A program made the position numbers and the translations under genes. Below, piece by piece: positions 1 through 7,993 of a DNA stretch of 64,000 bases (position 1 is its first letter; every line of letters starts with the position of its first letter). The stretch covers positions 7,163,526-7,227,525 of the forward strand of contig NZ_CP075715.1 of assembly GCF_024584805.1 (NCBI RefSeq), read 5' to 3'. Below the pieces are notes generated by a model, which searched no databases, had not been told where the DNA came from, and saw nothing but the letters and a program-made list of their open reading frames with translations. This stretch comes from Streptomyces sp. FIT100 (GTDB lineage: Bacteria > Actinomycetota > Actinomycetes > Streptomycetales > Streptomycetaceae).

Positions 1-7
1 CGTGCGG

Positions 8-1018
8 CTACTGCCCGGACGCCGTGACCGGGTAGTGGTCCGACAGGTTCGTGTACGTGTAGTCCGTGCCCCAGCTGGTGACCGTCCAGGGCGCGGTCTG
101 CTCCTTGACCACCTGGTTCGTCCAGCCCGCCGGCCTGGCGTGGCCGGAGCGGTGCAGGACGTAGTCCAGGTCCTCGCGCGGGTCGTCCGGGTAGCGGTCG
201 GCCGCGATCGAGTTCTCCTGCGTGTCGAAGGAGTACGCGTGCCCGGTGCGCGCGTCCGCGCCGACCAGCCCGCCGTCCGCGAGCATCGCCGCGTACTCGG
301 CCGAGTGCGAGTCGACGTTGAAGTCGCCCGCCACGATGACCTGCTCGGACGCCGGGATGTTCTTGCCGTCGAGGAACGCGTCGATCGCCTTGAACTGGAG
401 GCTGCGCATCTGGGCCGCCTCACCGTCCGAGCAGCCCGGGTCGGTGGACTGCGCGTGCGTGCCGACGACGTGCACGCGGGTGCCGTCGATGTCCAGGACG
501 ACGTACACGAAGCCCTTGTTGGACCACCAGTCGGAGCCGCACGCGTCCTTGTAGACGTACTGCTCCTTGCGGACGATCGGCCACTTGCTGATCACGGTCA
601 CGCCGCCGTCCTCGGGGACGGTCGCCGAGTAGGCCCCGCCGGTCGCGTCCCAGCCGCTCTTGGAGCGGCCGAGCACCGGGGTCTGGTACGGGTACCGGCC
701 GGCGGCGTTCTGCTTCAGCGCGTCGGAGGAGGAGTTGTCGAACGCCTCCTGGAGCACGACGACGTCGTGGCCCTGGAAGAACGACGCGGCGGGGATCTCC
801 CGGGCGCGGTGGTCCTGGCCCCAGTTCGGGTAGAGGGTCTTGCTGAAGAGGAAGGCGTTGTAGGTCAGCACCTTCAGCGACGGCGTCGCGGCGGCGGTCT
901 GCGCGGCCCCGGCGGCGGGCGCGGCGGAGGCCGCGGGCACGGCGGCGGCGAGTGTCACGGCCGTGAGCGCGGTGGAGAGGGCTGCACCGGTGACACGGCG
1001 GAGCGCGGAGTGCGGCAC
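8..1018 (-). CDS. secreted sphingomyelin phosphodiesterase-like protein (endonuclease/exonuclease/phosphatase fold)
   Basis: A 336-residue protein of the Mg-dependent endonuclease/exonuclease/phosphatase superfamily, closest in layout to bacterial neutral sphingomyelinases, which cut sphingomyelin to ceramide and phosphocholine outside the cell. Residues 1-32 form a Sec signal peptide with Ala-rich core and an ASA cleavage motif. Superfamily motifs follow in order: LTYNAF near residue 50, LQEAF, GDFNVDS, DLDYVLHR and a C-terminal SDHYPV containing the catalytic Asp-His. The stop codon lies 8 bases from the window edge, so the gene is complete. It is preceded on the same strand by a racemase-like gene with a 130-bp gap holding an inverted repeat. 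Family assignment is firm; the lipid substrate is inferred. Confidence 0.85.
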   Translation of the reverse strand: MPHSALRRVTGAALSTALTAVTLAAAVPAASAAPAAGAAQTAAATPSLKVLTYNAFLFSKTLYPNWGQDHRAREIPAASFFQGHDVVVLQEAFDNSSSDALKQNAAGRYPYQTPVLGRSKSGWDATGGAYSATVPEDGGVTVISKWPIVRKEQYVYKDACGSDWWSNKGFVYVVLDIDGTRVHVVGTHAQSTDPGCSDGEAAQMRSLQFKAIDAFLDGKNIPASEQVIVAGDFNVDSHSAEYAAMLADGGLVGADARTGHAYSFDTQENSIAADRYPDDPREDLDYVLHRSGHARPAGWTNQVVKEQTAPWTVTSWGTDYTYTNLSDHYPVTASGQ

Positions 1019-1074
1019 TGGAACTCCCGATGATGGAAGGGGTTTTGACCGGCGCGCACATCAAAGCAGCGGGA

Positions 1075-1090
1075 GTTACCTTTGGGTAAC
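1075..1090. promoter_or_regulatory. inverted repeat upstream of the sphingomyelinase-like gene
   Basis: GTTACC and GGTAAC are perfect complements separated by TTTG, about 57 bp upstream of the start at 1018. The position suits an operator or promoter-proximal binding site. No regulator can be named. Confidence 0.3.
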
Positions 1091-1148
1091 CACCAGGTGC
1101 CGGGTTTCTGGCCGCAGCCCCACGATCCCCATAACTTGTTTGAACAAC

Positions 1149-1871
1149 TCAGACCGGACCACCCCGCCACCGGGGCAACTCCCTGACACCGACGGCCACC
1201 TCGAACGCCGCGCGCGCCAGCAGCCGCGTCGAGTCCAGCGACGGCAGCGGGACCGCGCCGGGCGTCACGAGCAGCGGGATCTCCGTGCAGACCAGCGCGA
1301 CCGCATCGCAGCCGCTCGCCGCCAGCTCCTCGACGATCCGTACGAACGTCTCCCGCGAGACGTCCGTGAACTCGCCGTTCACCAGCTCCTCGAAGATGAT
1401 CCGGTCGACGACGGCGCGCTCCCGCGGCTCCGGCTCCTCCGCGCCGATGCCCCGGCTGCCGAACGCCCTGCGGTAGACCGGCCCCTCCATCAGACGGCGC
1501 GTCCCCAGCACGCCGATCCGCCGGTGCCCGTCGGCCTCGGCACGCTCCGCGACCACCTCGGCGATGTGCAGCCCCGGCAGCGCGAGGTCCGCGCCGGGCA
1601 GCTCCAGGGCCTCGTGCGCGGTGTTGTCCGGGCAGACGAAGAAGTCCGCTCCGGCGCCCGCCAGCCGCCGTACGCTCTCGGCGAGCGTCGTCCGGACCGC
1701 GGCCAGGTCCCCGGCGTCCCAGGCGGACATGCTCCGCGCCAGCGGAATGCAGTCCAGGGTCACGTCGGGATGGTCGTGCGGGCCCAGCTCCCGGAAGCCC
1801 TCCTGGCAGAAGGCCCGGAAGCAGAGCGCGGCGCCTTCCGCGCTGTGCGCGAGGATGCCCAGGTGCGTCAT
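1149..1871 (-). CDS. aspartate/glutamate racemase family protein
   Basis: A 240-residue member of the Asp/Glu/hydantoin racemase superfamily. The two catalytic cysteines are visible in their usual contexts, in FVCPDNTAH near residue 80 and VCTEIPLL near residue 190. The N-terminus begins with a short beta strand (THLGILAHS) typical of the fold, and length fits the family. Such enzymes interconvert amino-acid enantiomers or related acids; the substrate cannot be read from sequence. It stands upstream of the sphingomyelinase-like gene on the same strand, with no evidence of coupling. Confidence 0.8.
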   Translation of the reverse strand: MTHLGILAHSAEGAALCFRAFCQEGFRELGPHDHPDVTLDCIPLARSMSAWDAGDLAAVRTTLAESVRRLAGAGADFFVCPDNTAHEALELPGADLALPGLHIAEVVAERAEADGHRRIGVLGTRRLMEGPVYRRAFGSRGIGAEEPEPRERAVVDRIIFEELVNGEFTDVSRETFVRIVEELAASGCDAVALVCTEIPLLVTPGAVPLPSLDSTRLLARAAFEVAVGVRELPRWRGGPV

Positions 1872-1916
1872 GAGGACTCCCAGCCGCTGTCACATCGCCC
1901 GAGCTGTTCACCCTAG

Positions 1917-2107
1917 GGCCTGTCGTTCAGATCAGATCAGATCAGATCAGATCAGATCAGATCAGATCGGCGAGCGGCCCGCCGCGGAGCGGGGAAAACC
2001 TCCCGTGCCCGAAGGACTACGGGGAGTCGGAGCCGGTGACGACACCAACGCACCGGGTGCGCGTGCCCGGGAGAGATGAGCCCGGCGGGATCCGAACCGA
2101 CAGGGCC
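1917..2107. mobile_element. MITE-like element with CTAG-type flank
   Basis: About 191 bp bounded by imperfect terminal inverted repeats: GGCCTGTCGTTCAGATC on the left and, read from the right end inward, GGCCCTGTCGGTTCGGATC. The left end follows CTAG (1913-1916); the right end is followed by CTGG (2108-2111), which may be a decayed target duplication. It has no coding capacity. The middle holds a hairpin, CTCCCGTGCCCGAAGG with CTACGGGGAG, also found in the element at 21500-21705. A pentanucleotide expansion interrupts the left terminus. I interpret it as a non-autonomous element. Confidence 0.6.
1931..1965. repeat. (ATCAG)7 pentanucleotide tandem repeat
   Basis: Seven exact ATCAG units directly after the left terminus of the MITE-like element, flanked by degenerate units TTCAG and ATCGG. 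The array probably grew by slippage from the ATC at the MITE end. It is noncoding. Confidence 0.95.
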
Positions 2108-2200
2108 CTGGCCACGGGCTGATCGCATACTGGATCGTGGAGGCCGGCACCGCCGTACGTCCCCGATCGCCCGTACGTCCGCAGACCGTGGGAGCGCCCC

Positions 2201-3193
2201 ATGAGCACGCAGGATCCCGCACCGCCGCCGCCCGGCGGCGTGCTGTGGAGCGTCGCCGGGGACATCCGCGCCCTGCTGATGCTGCCCGCCGCGCTCACCA
2301 TGCAGGTCGCGCACCCGGCCGTCGGCGCCGGTGTCGACCAGTACTCCGTCTTCCGCACGGACCCGTGGGGCCGCGGCGAGCGTTCGGTGCGCTCGCTGCT
2401 GACCTGGGTGTACGGCGGCGACGCGTCCGCCGAGGAAGGACGCAGGCTGCGGCAGCTGCACCGCACCATCCAGGGCACCGACACCCGCGGCCGCGCCTAC
2501 CACGCACTCACCCCCGAGTACTACGCCTGGGTCCACGCCACCGGATTCCCCGTCTACCGCCACGGCATCGGCTGCCTCTACCGCCGCCCGCTCACCGGCA
2601 CCCAGGAGCGGCAGCTCTACGCGGAGTGGCTGCGGGTCGGCCGTGTCCTCGGCATCAACGACCGGGACATGCCGCAGACGATCGAGGAGTTCTGGCCGTA
2701 CTACCGCAAGGTGCTCGACGAGGAACTGGAAGCGAACGATGTCGTCCGGGAACTCATCGCCACCGACCGGCCGTTGCCGCCACCGGCAACCGGGCCGCTG
2801 CCGCTGCGGCTACTGCTGCGCGTTTGCTGGCCGCTGCTCCTGCCGCCGTTCGCGCGCTTCCGGCGCTTCCTCACCATCGGGCTGATGCCGCCCGACGCAC
2901 GGGCGGCGATCGGCCTGCCGTGGACGGACCGGCAGGAGCGGCGACTGCGGCGGTTCGGGCGCGTCGCGGCGACCATGGTGCCGCTGCTGCCGGAGCGGCT
3001 GCGCTATCTGCCGCCCGCCGGCGCGGCGCGCAGGGCGGCCCGGCGGAATGACGCGCCGGGTGCGACGGGTGCGCCGGGTGCGACGGGTGCGACGGGTGCA
3101 ACGAGTGCGCCAGGTGCGCCAGGTGCGCCGGGTACGACCGGGAAGTGGCGGCGGCTCACGCCGAGGCGCGGCGTACGAGCGTCGTCGGGGTGA
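2201..3193 (+). CDS. oxygenase MpaB family protein (DUF2236) with collagen-like tail
   Basis: A 330-residue protein whose first ~285 residues match the MpaB/DUF2236 family, heme-binding oxygenases related to latex-clearing protein and a mycophenolate pathway enzyme. Family features visible are the N-terminal GDIRALL/MQVAHPAVGAGV segment, the central Y-A-W-V-H region and several Arg-rich helices. The substrate is unknown. Residues ~286-318 are a low-complexity Gly-Ala-Thr/Pro stretch made by a repeating 9-bp DNA unit, giving a collagen-like tail that is unlikely to be part of the fold. The 3' end overlaps the convergent LacI gene by 38 bp. Confidence 0.8.
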   Translation: MSTQDPAPPPPGGVLWSVAGDIRALLMLPAALTMQVAHPAVGAGVDQYSVFRTDPWGRGERSVRSLLTWVYGGDASAEEGRRLRQLHRTIQGTDTRGRAYHALTPEYYAWVHATGFPVYRHGIGCLYRRPLTGTQERQLYAEWLRVGRVLGINDRDMPQTIEEFWPYYRKVLDEELEANDVVRELIATDRPLPPPATGPLPLRLLLRVCWPLLLPPFARFRRFLTIGLMPPDARAAIGLPWTDRQERRLRRFGRVAATMVPLLPERLRYLPPAGAARRAARRNDAPGATGAPGATGATGATSAPGAPGAPGTTGKWRRLTPRRGVRASSG

Positions 3194-4340
3194 CCACCGA
3201 CGTCCAGGCACCGGAGTCCTGCCGGATGTCCGGACAGATGTCCACCTCTGTGTCCACCTCGGTGCTCTGCCCGGTGTCCGGCCCAGAGCTCTGCCCGGTG
3301 CTCTGCCCTGTGTCCTCGGCGCTGTCCCGTCCGTCGTCCCCGGCCGTGTCCCGCTGATGCGAGTCCTCGTCGATCACACGCATCAGCAGCCGCACCATCA
3401 GCCGCCCGTTGCCCTCGATGTCCTGACGGACCGTCGTCAGCGGGGGATCGGTGGCCTCGGCGATCGACGTCATGTCGTCGAAACCGACGAGCGCGACGTC
3501 CTCCGGCACCCGCAGGCCCCGCTCCCGCAGCACCCGCAGCGCGCCCGACGCCATCAGATCGTTCGCGGCGAACACCGCGTCCAGGTCCGGCCGCCGCTCC
3601 AGCAGCTCCGCCATGGCCCGCGCCCCGCTCTCCGCGGTGAAGGCCCCCTGGGCGATCAGCCCTCGGCCCGCCGCCCCGCCCAGCGCCTCCCGGTAGCCGT
3701 CCACCCGGTCCAGCGCGGAGGTCTGGTCGCGCGGCCCCGCGATGTGCGCGATCCTGGTCCTGCCGAGCGCCACGAGATGGCGCACCGCCTCGGCCGCGCC
3801 CCCGCGGTTGTCGCAGTCGACGTACGGCACCACGGGCCCGGAGCGGGGTCCCGAGCCGGGCCCCGGACGGCCGCCGAAGACCGTGGGCACCCCTGACTCC
3901 CGGACGATGGCGGGCAGTTCGCCGCTGTCGTGCAGCGAGAAGGCGAGCGCCCCGTCTACGTGCCCGCCGCCGAGGTAGCGGGCGATCCGGTCGTGGTCGT
4001 CCACGCCCTCCACCCACAGCAGCACCAACTGCGAGTCGTGGGCCGCCAGTTCCCGGCTGATGCCGCGCACCTGCCGCTCGAAGAACGGGTCGGAGAAGAT
4101 CCGGAACTCCGGCTCGGCGATGATCACCGCCACCGCGCCGTTGCGCCGGGTGACCAGCGACCGCGCCGCGTGGTTCGGTACGTAGCCGAGCTCCGCCACC
4201 GCCTGGCGCACCCGGTCCGCCAGCGGCGCGCGGACCCCCGCACCGCCGTTGACGACGCGCGAGACCGTCGCCCGCGAGACCCCGGCGCGGGCGGCGACGG
4301 CCTCCAGCGTGGGCCGGGCTCCAGTGGTCGGATCGGACAA
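3156..4340 (-). CDS. LacI-family transcriptional regulator with repeat insertion near the C-terminus
   Basis: A LacI/GalR repressor of 394 residues from a TTG start at 4340, chosen because GAGGAG lies six bases upstream; an earlier in-frame TTG at 4379 has no such site. Residues ~10-60 are the helix-turn-helix and hinge (LEAVAARAGVSRATVSRVVNG), followed by a periplasmic-binding-like domain ending in the usual VVTPTTLVRRAS. About 45 residues before that end is an insertion rich in Asp, Gly, Gln, Ser and Thr (DTGQSTGQS-type repeats), absent from ordinary LacI proteins. The controlled genes are not evident; the M14 peptidase gene is divergent. Overlaps the MpaB gene tail to tail. Confidence 0.85.
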   Translation of the reverse strand: MSDPTTGARPTLEAVAARAGVSRATVSRVVNGGAGVRAPLADRVRQAVAELGYVPNHAARSLVTRRNGAVAVIIAEPEFRIFSDPFFERQVRGISRELAAHDSQLVLLWVEGVDDHDRIARYLGGGHVDGALAFSLHDSGELPAIVRESGVPTVFGGRPGPGSGPRSGPVVPYVDCDNRGGAAEAVRHLVALGRTRIAHIAGPRDQTSALDRVDGYREALGGAAGRGLIAQGAFTAESGARAMAELLERRPDLDAVFAANDLMASGALRVLRERGLRVPEDVALVGFDDMTSIAEATDPPLTTVRQDIEGNGRLMVRLLMRVIDEDSHQRDTAGDDGRDSAEDTGQSTGQSSGPDTGQSTEVDTEVDICPDIRQDSGAWTSVVTPTTLVRRASA

Positions 4341-4645
4341 CGGATGCTCCTCGTCGGCGCGTCGGACCGTGAACCGCAATCACACGAGGGTATCCGCAGG
4401 CGCCGCCGCCGGGACCCGGCAGGCGGCGCCGCACGACACGGCGGGCGGCCAGCGCCCCGGCCCTGGTCGTGGCCGTGCTCATGGTCCTGCTTGTGTCCCC
4501 GGCCCCGGCCCCGGCCCGCCCTGTTCACGCCTTCCGTCCGGAGCCATGTCCATGGCTCCTGCTGTCACACGAATGCCATTCGGCCGACATCCGTCACGGT
4601 GCATGCCCTCTGCCGCAGGGGAGTTGACCGGAGTACCTTCCCCGC
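4341..4645. other. divergent intergenic region between the LacI and M14 peptidase genes
   Basis: No gene seen. It contains a GC-rich self-complementary stretch at 4401-4427 (CGCCGCC ... GGCGGCG around GCCGGGACCCGGC), close to the LacI start, and three tandem CCCCGG units at 4497-4514. Both promoters must lie here but none is recognisable with confidence. Confidence 0.4.
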
Positions 4646-5998
4646 ATGCCGATACGTGCGCGGTACAGCCGCCCCAGCGTCCTTGCCCTCGCCGCCTGTG
4701 CCGCCGCGCTCACCGCACCGCTGGTGAGCGCGCCCGTCCAGGCGGCGACGACCTCCGTTGCGCACGCGCCGACCACCCCCGATGCCAGGGTGCCGGCACC
4801 CTCCCTGCCGGAGACCGAATTCGAGCGTTCCGGCGGTGAGCGCTGGACCGGCCAGCCCGCGGAATGGCGGTTCCTCGCCGCTGTCGACCGGGCGAGCGAC
4901 CGGGTGTCGCTGCGCACCATCGGCACGACCGGCCAGGGCCGCCCCCTCCACCTCGTACGCATCGGCGGCGAGCGGCCCACCGCCGGCACCATGCTGCTGA
5001 TCTGCAGTCAGCACGGCGACGAGCCCTCGGGCCGGGAGGCGTGTCTCACCACGATCCGCGACCTCGCGCAGGCCGGGGACGCGAAGACCCGCCGCTTCCT
5101 GGACCGTACGACCGTGCTCGTCGTGCCCACCGCCAACCCCGACGGCCGGGCCGCCGACACCCGCGGCAACGCGGACGGCGTCGACATCAACCGCGACCAC
5201 ATCGCCCTCGCGACCGCCGAGGGCCGCGCCCTCGCCGCCGTCATCCGCGACCAGCGTCCGGACGTCGTCTACGACCTGCACGAGTACGGCGCGACGCCGG
5301 GCTACTACGACAAGGACCTGCTCTCCCTCTGGCCGCGCAACCTCAACGCCGACCCGAAGGTGCACCAGGAGGCGCACACCCTCTCCGAGGCTCATGTGCG
5401 CCCGGCCGCCCATGAGGCCGGATTCAGCAGCGGCACCTACGGCATCTGGACGGACCCCGTCACCGGCGAACCCGTCAAGCAGGTCGCGGGCGACGGCCAG
5501 GAGCGGATCCTGCGCAACACCGCCGGCATCAAGCACTCGGTCGGCCTCCTCGTCGAGACCCGCGTCGACCCCGTGACCGATGCCGAGCAGCACGACCCGG
5601 CCCTGAACAACCGGCGCCGGGTGGCCTCCCAACTCGCCGCCCTGGACGGCGCCTTCGGCTTCGTCGACGAGCGGCGCGGCCGGATAGAGGCCGCCACCAC
5701 GGCCGCCCGGCTCAAGGGGATCGCCGATCGTGGACCGGTGTACCTCGCGGGCGCCGACAACGACCCGGCGGCTCCCGAGGAGATCCTTCAGGACCCGCCC
5801 TGCGGCTACCGGCTCACGGCCGGCCAGTACGCGGATGTGCGGGACGAGCTCGCCCTGCACGGTGTGCACGTGAAGGCGGCCGGGGGCGGAGCCGCCTTCG
5901 TACCGCTGCGGCAGTCCCAGCGGGCCCTGGTTCCGCTGCTGCTGGACGGACGCGCCGCGTACCACCTCGTGGCGGGAGAGCCGGTCGCCGCCTGTTGA
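4646..5998 (+). CDS. secreted M14-family zinc carboxypeptidase
   Basis: A 450-residue exported metallopeptidase. Residues 1-33 form a signal peptide ending in AQAA-like cleavage sequence (VQAAT). The M14 zinc site is complete: H123 and E126 in HGDEPSG and H212 in DLHEYG, with the probable catalytic Glu304 in VETR. The DINRDH segment near 180 is the substrate-binding Asn-Arg motif. M14 enzymes remove C-terminal residues from peptides or act on cell-wall peptides; length and layout fit Streptomyces extracellular members. A C-terminal ~100 residues is a beta-rich accessory region. Single gene, divergent from the LacI regulator, which could control it, though nothing shows this directly. Confidence 0.85.
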   Translation: MPIRARYSRPSVLALAACAAALTAPLVSAPVQAATTSVAHAPTTPDARVPAPSLPETEFERSGGERWTGQPAEWRFLAAVDRASDRVSLRTIGTTGQGRPLHLVRIGGERPTAGTMLLICSQHGDEPSGREACLTTIRDLAQAGDAKTRRFLDRTTVLVVPTANPDGRAADTRGNADGVDINRDHIALATAEGRALAAVIRDQRPDVVYDLHEYGATPGYYDKDLLSLWPRNLNADPKVHQEAHTLSEAHVRPAAHEAGFSSGTYGIWTDPVTGEPVKQVAGDGQERILRNTAGIKHSVGLLVETRVDPVTDAEQHDPALNNRRRVASQLAALDGAFGFVDERRGRIEAATTAARLKGIADRGPVYLAGADNDPAAPEEILQDPPCGYRLTAGQYADVRDELALHGVHVKAAGGGAAFVPLRQSQRALVPLLLDGRAAYHLVAGEPVAAC

Positions 5999-6027
5999 TC
6001 CCGGGCGGGGCGGCGCCGGTGTGGTAG

Positions 6028-6077
6028 GGGGTACCTGGGAGCGAGATCAGTTCCACGAATTTCGTGAAAGGTACCCC
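6028..6077. promoter_or_regulatory. inverted repeat flanking the BCCT gene leader
   Basis: GGGGTACC (6028-6035) and GGTACCCC (6070-6077) are exact complements, and the second arm ends at the TTG start and touches the ribosome site (GAAAGG). Pairing would enclose 34 nt and could mask initiation; it could equally be a protein-binding site. Confidence 0.3.
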
Positions 6078-7862
6078 TTGTCGCACGACGAACAGAGCCC
6101 GAGGCAGCGACGGCGACTGCCCGTGACGGCGGCCCTTCCGGGGCGCCACCCGCACGAGGACAGGCCGCCCGTGACCGACCGCGCGGTGTTCGGCGTGACG
6201 GCCGTCCTCACCCTCGCCTTCGTGATCTGGGGATCACTCGCCACCAAGTCCCTGGAGAGCGTCTCCGACACGTTGCTGAACGGTCTGATGCACATCGGCG
6301 GCTGGGCGTTCGTCCTGGCCGCTTCCGGCTTCGTCGTCTTCGCCCTCTGGATCGCCATCAGCCGCTACGGCAGGATCGAGCTCGGCCAGGAGCACGAGGA
6401 ACCCGAGTTCCGTACCGTCTCCTGGGTCGCGATGATGTTCAGCGCGGGCATGGGCATCGGCCTGATGTTCTACGGCGTCAGCGAGCCGCTCGCGCACTTC
6501 ACCAGCCCGCCGCCCGGGACCGACCCCGCCGACGCGGCCGATGCCATGCAGACCGCCATGGCCACCACGCTCTTCCACTGGACCCTGCATCCCTGGGCGA
6601 TCTACGCGGTGGTCGGCCTCGCCATCGCGTACAGCACCTTCCGGCGCCGCAGGCGGCAGACCATCAGCGCCGTCTTCGAGCCGCTGATCGGCAAGCGGCA
6701 CGCCGACGGCGTGCCGGGCAGGGTGATCGACGTCCTCGCGATCTTCGCCACGCTCTTCGGATCCGCCACCTCGCTCGGCCTCGGCGCCCTGCAGATCGGC
6801 AGTGGATTCGGGGAACTGGGCTGGCTGGCGAAGGCCGGTACCGGCCTTCTGGTCGCCATCATCGCCGTCCTGACGGCGGCGTTCGTCTTCTCTGCCGTCT
6901 CCGGGGTCGAGCGGGGCATCCAGTGGCTGTCCAACATCAACATGGTGCTGGCCGTGGCGCTCGCCCTCTTCGTCTTCGTCGTCGGACCGACCATTCTCGT
7001 GCTCGATCTGGTGCCGACCTCGATCGCGGCCTACATCGGCGACCTGCCGCAGCTCGCCGGGCGTACCGAGGCGTCGACCGGGGGCACGGAGGTCGCCGAC
7101 TGGCTGAGCAGCTGGACGGTCTTCTACTGGGCCTGGTGGATCTCCTGGACGCCGTTCGTCGGCATGTTCATCGCCCGCATCAGCCGCGGCCGGACGATCC
7201 GTCAGTTCATCGGCGGGGTGATCCTGGTGCCGAGCACCGTCAGTCTGATCTGGTTCGCCATCTTCGGCGGCACGGCGATGAAGCTCCAGGAAGAGGGACG
7301 GCTCGGGGCCGAGTCGACGCCCGAGGGGCAGTTGTTCGGCGTGCTCCAGCAGTTCCCGGTCGCGGGCGTGACGAGCATCGTGGTCATGATCCTCGTCGCC
7401 ATCTTCTTCGTCTCCGGGGCGGACGCCGCCTCGATCGTGATGGGCACGCTGTCACAGAAGGGCACCTTCGAACCGGCTCGGCTCGTCGTCGTCTTCTGGG
7501 GCGTGGTGACCGGTGCGGTGGCGGCCGTGATGCTGCTCGTCGGCGAGGGCAAGGGCGATGCGCTCGCCGGTCTGCAGCACCTGACGATCCTGGTCGCCGC
7601 CCCGTTCGTGCTGGTGATGGTCGGTATGTGCCTGTCCCTCATGCGGGACCTGCGCCGGGACCCGCTGATCGTCCGCACCGAGCTCGCCGAGGAGGCCGTG
7701 GAGGAGGCCGTGATCGCGGGCCACGAGAAGTACGCGGGTGCCTTCGAGATCCGTATCGGACCCGGACCGGTGGAGGAGAAGGGCACGACACCGGAACGGG
7801 GGGCCGGTACGGACGGGGGAGGCGAGCCCGGGACCGGCCCGGACGCCGCAGGGGACGCCTGA
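6078..7862 (+). CDS. BCCT-family betaine/choline/carnitine transporter
   Basis: A 594-residue sodium-coupled secondary transporter for trimethylammonium osmolytes. The start is TTG at 6078, preceded by GAAAGG six bases away; the upstream open frame has no better site. Twelve hydrophobic segments are visible, with the family signature FSAGMGIGLMFYGVSEP near residue 125 and the aromatic-rich core WTVFYWAWWISWTPFVGMF, whose tryptophans form the substrate box. A ~60-residue acidic, Gly-rich cytoplasmic C-terminus follows, as in osmosensing members. Likely role is glycine betaine or choline uptake under osmotic stress. Monocistronic; substrate inferred from family. Confidence 0.9.
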   Translation: MSHDEQSPRQRRRLPVTAALPGRHPHEDRPPVTDRAVFGVTAVLTLAFVIWGSLATKSLESVSDTLLNGLMHIGGWAFVLAASGFVVFALWIAISRYGRIELGQEHEEPEFRTVSWVAMMFSAGMGIGLMFYGVSEPLAHFTSPPPGTDPADAADAMQTAMATTLFHWTLHPWAIYAVVGLAIAYSTFRRRRRQTISAVFEPLIGKRHADGVPGRVIDVLAIFATLFGSATSLGLGALQIGSGFGELGWLAKAGTGLLVAIIAVLTAAFVFSAVSGVERGIQWLSNINMVLAVALALFVFVVGPTILVLDLVPTSIAAYIGDLPQLAGRTEASTGGTEVADWLSSWTVFYWAWWISWTPFVGMFIARISRGRTIRQFIGGVILVPSTVSLIWFAIFGGTAMKLQEEGRLGAESTPEGQLFGVLQQFPVAGVTSIVVMILVAIFFVSGADAASIVMGTLSQKGTFEPARLVVVFWGVVTGAVAAVMLLVGEGKGDALAGLQHLTILVAAPFVLVMVGMCLSLMRDLRRDPLIVRTELAEEAVEEAVIAGHEKYAGAFEIRIGPGPVEEKGTTPERGAGTDGGGEPGTGPDAAGDA

Positions 7863-7926
7863 ACGCGCGGGTCCGGTCCGATCCGCGAGAGGGGCCGGGC
7901 GGCAGGGCCGTCACGCCGGTGGCGAC

Positions 7927-7972
7927 GCGGGGCCGTCACCTCATCAGTGCGGCGGGGCCGTCACCTCATCAG
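7927..7972. repeat. 21-bp direct repeat, two copies
   Basis: GCGGGGCCGTCACCTCATCAG occurs at 7927-7947 and 7952-7972 in the gap between the convergent BCCT and D-amino-acid oxidase genes. Confidence 0.8.
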
Positions 7973-7993
7973 CGTGACGCGGTGCCGTCACGC
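7972..7993. terminator. possible terminator hairpin at the end of the D-amino-acid oxidase gene
   Basis: GCGTGACG and CGTCACGC pair perfectly around a six-base loop, overlapping the oxidase stop codon and lying between convergent genes. There is no T-run, as is usual in high-GC actinomycetes. Confidence 0.35.

Noticed and set aside
1931..1965. Cluster of GATC sites read as a methylation-control region or origin
   Set aside because: The GATC sites are only by-products of the ATCAG tandem units within a MITE end; no dnaA boxes or replication genes are near.
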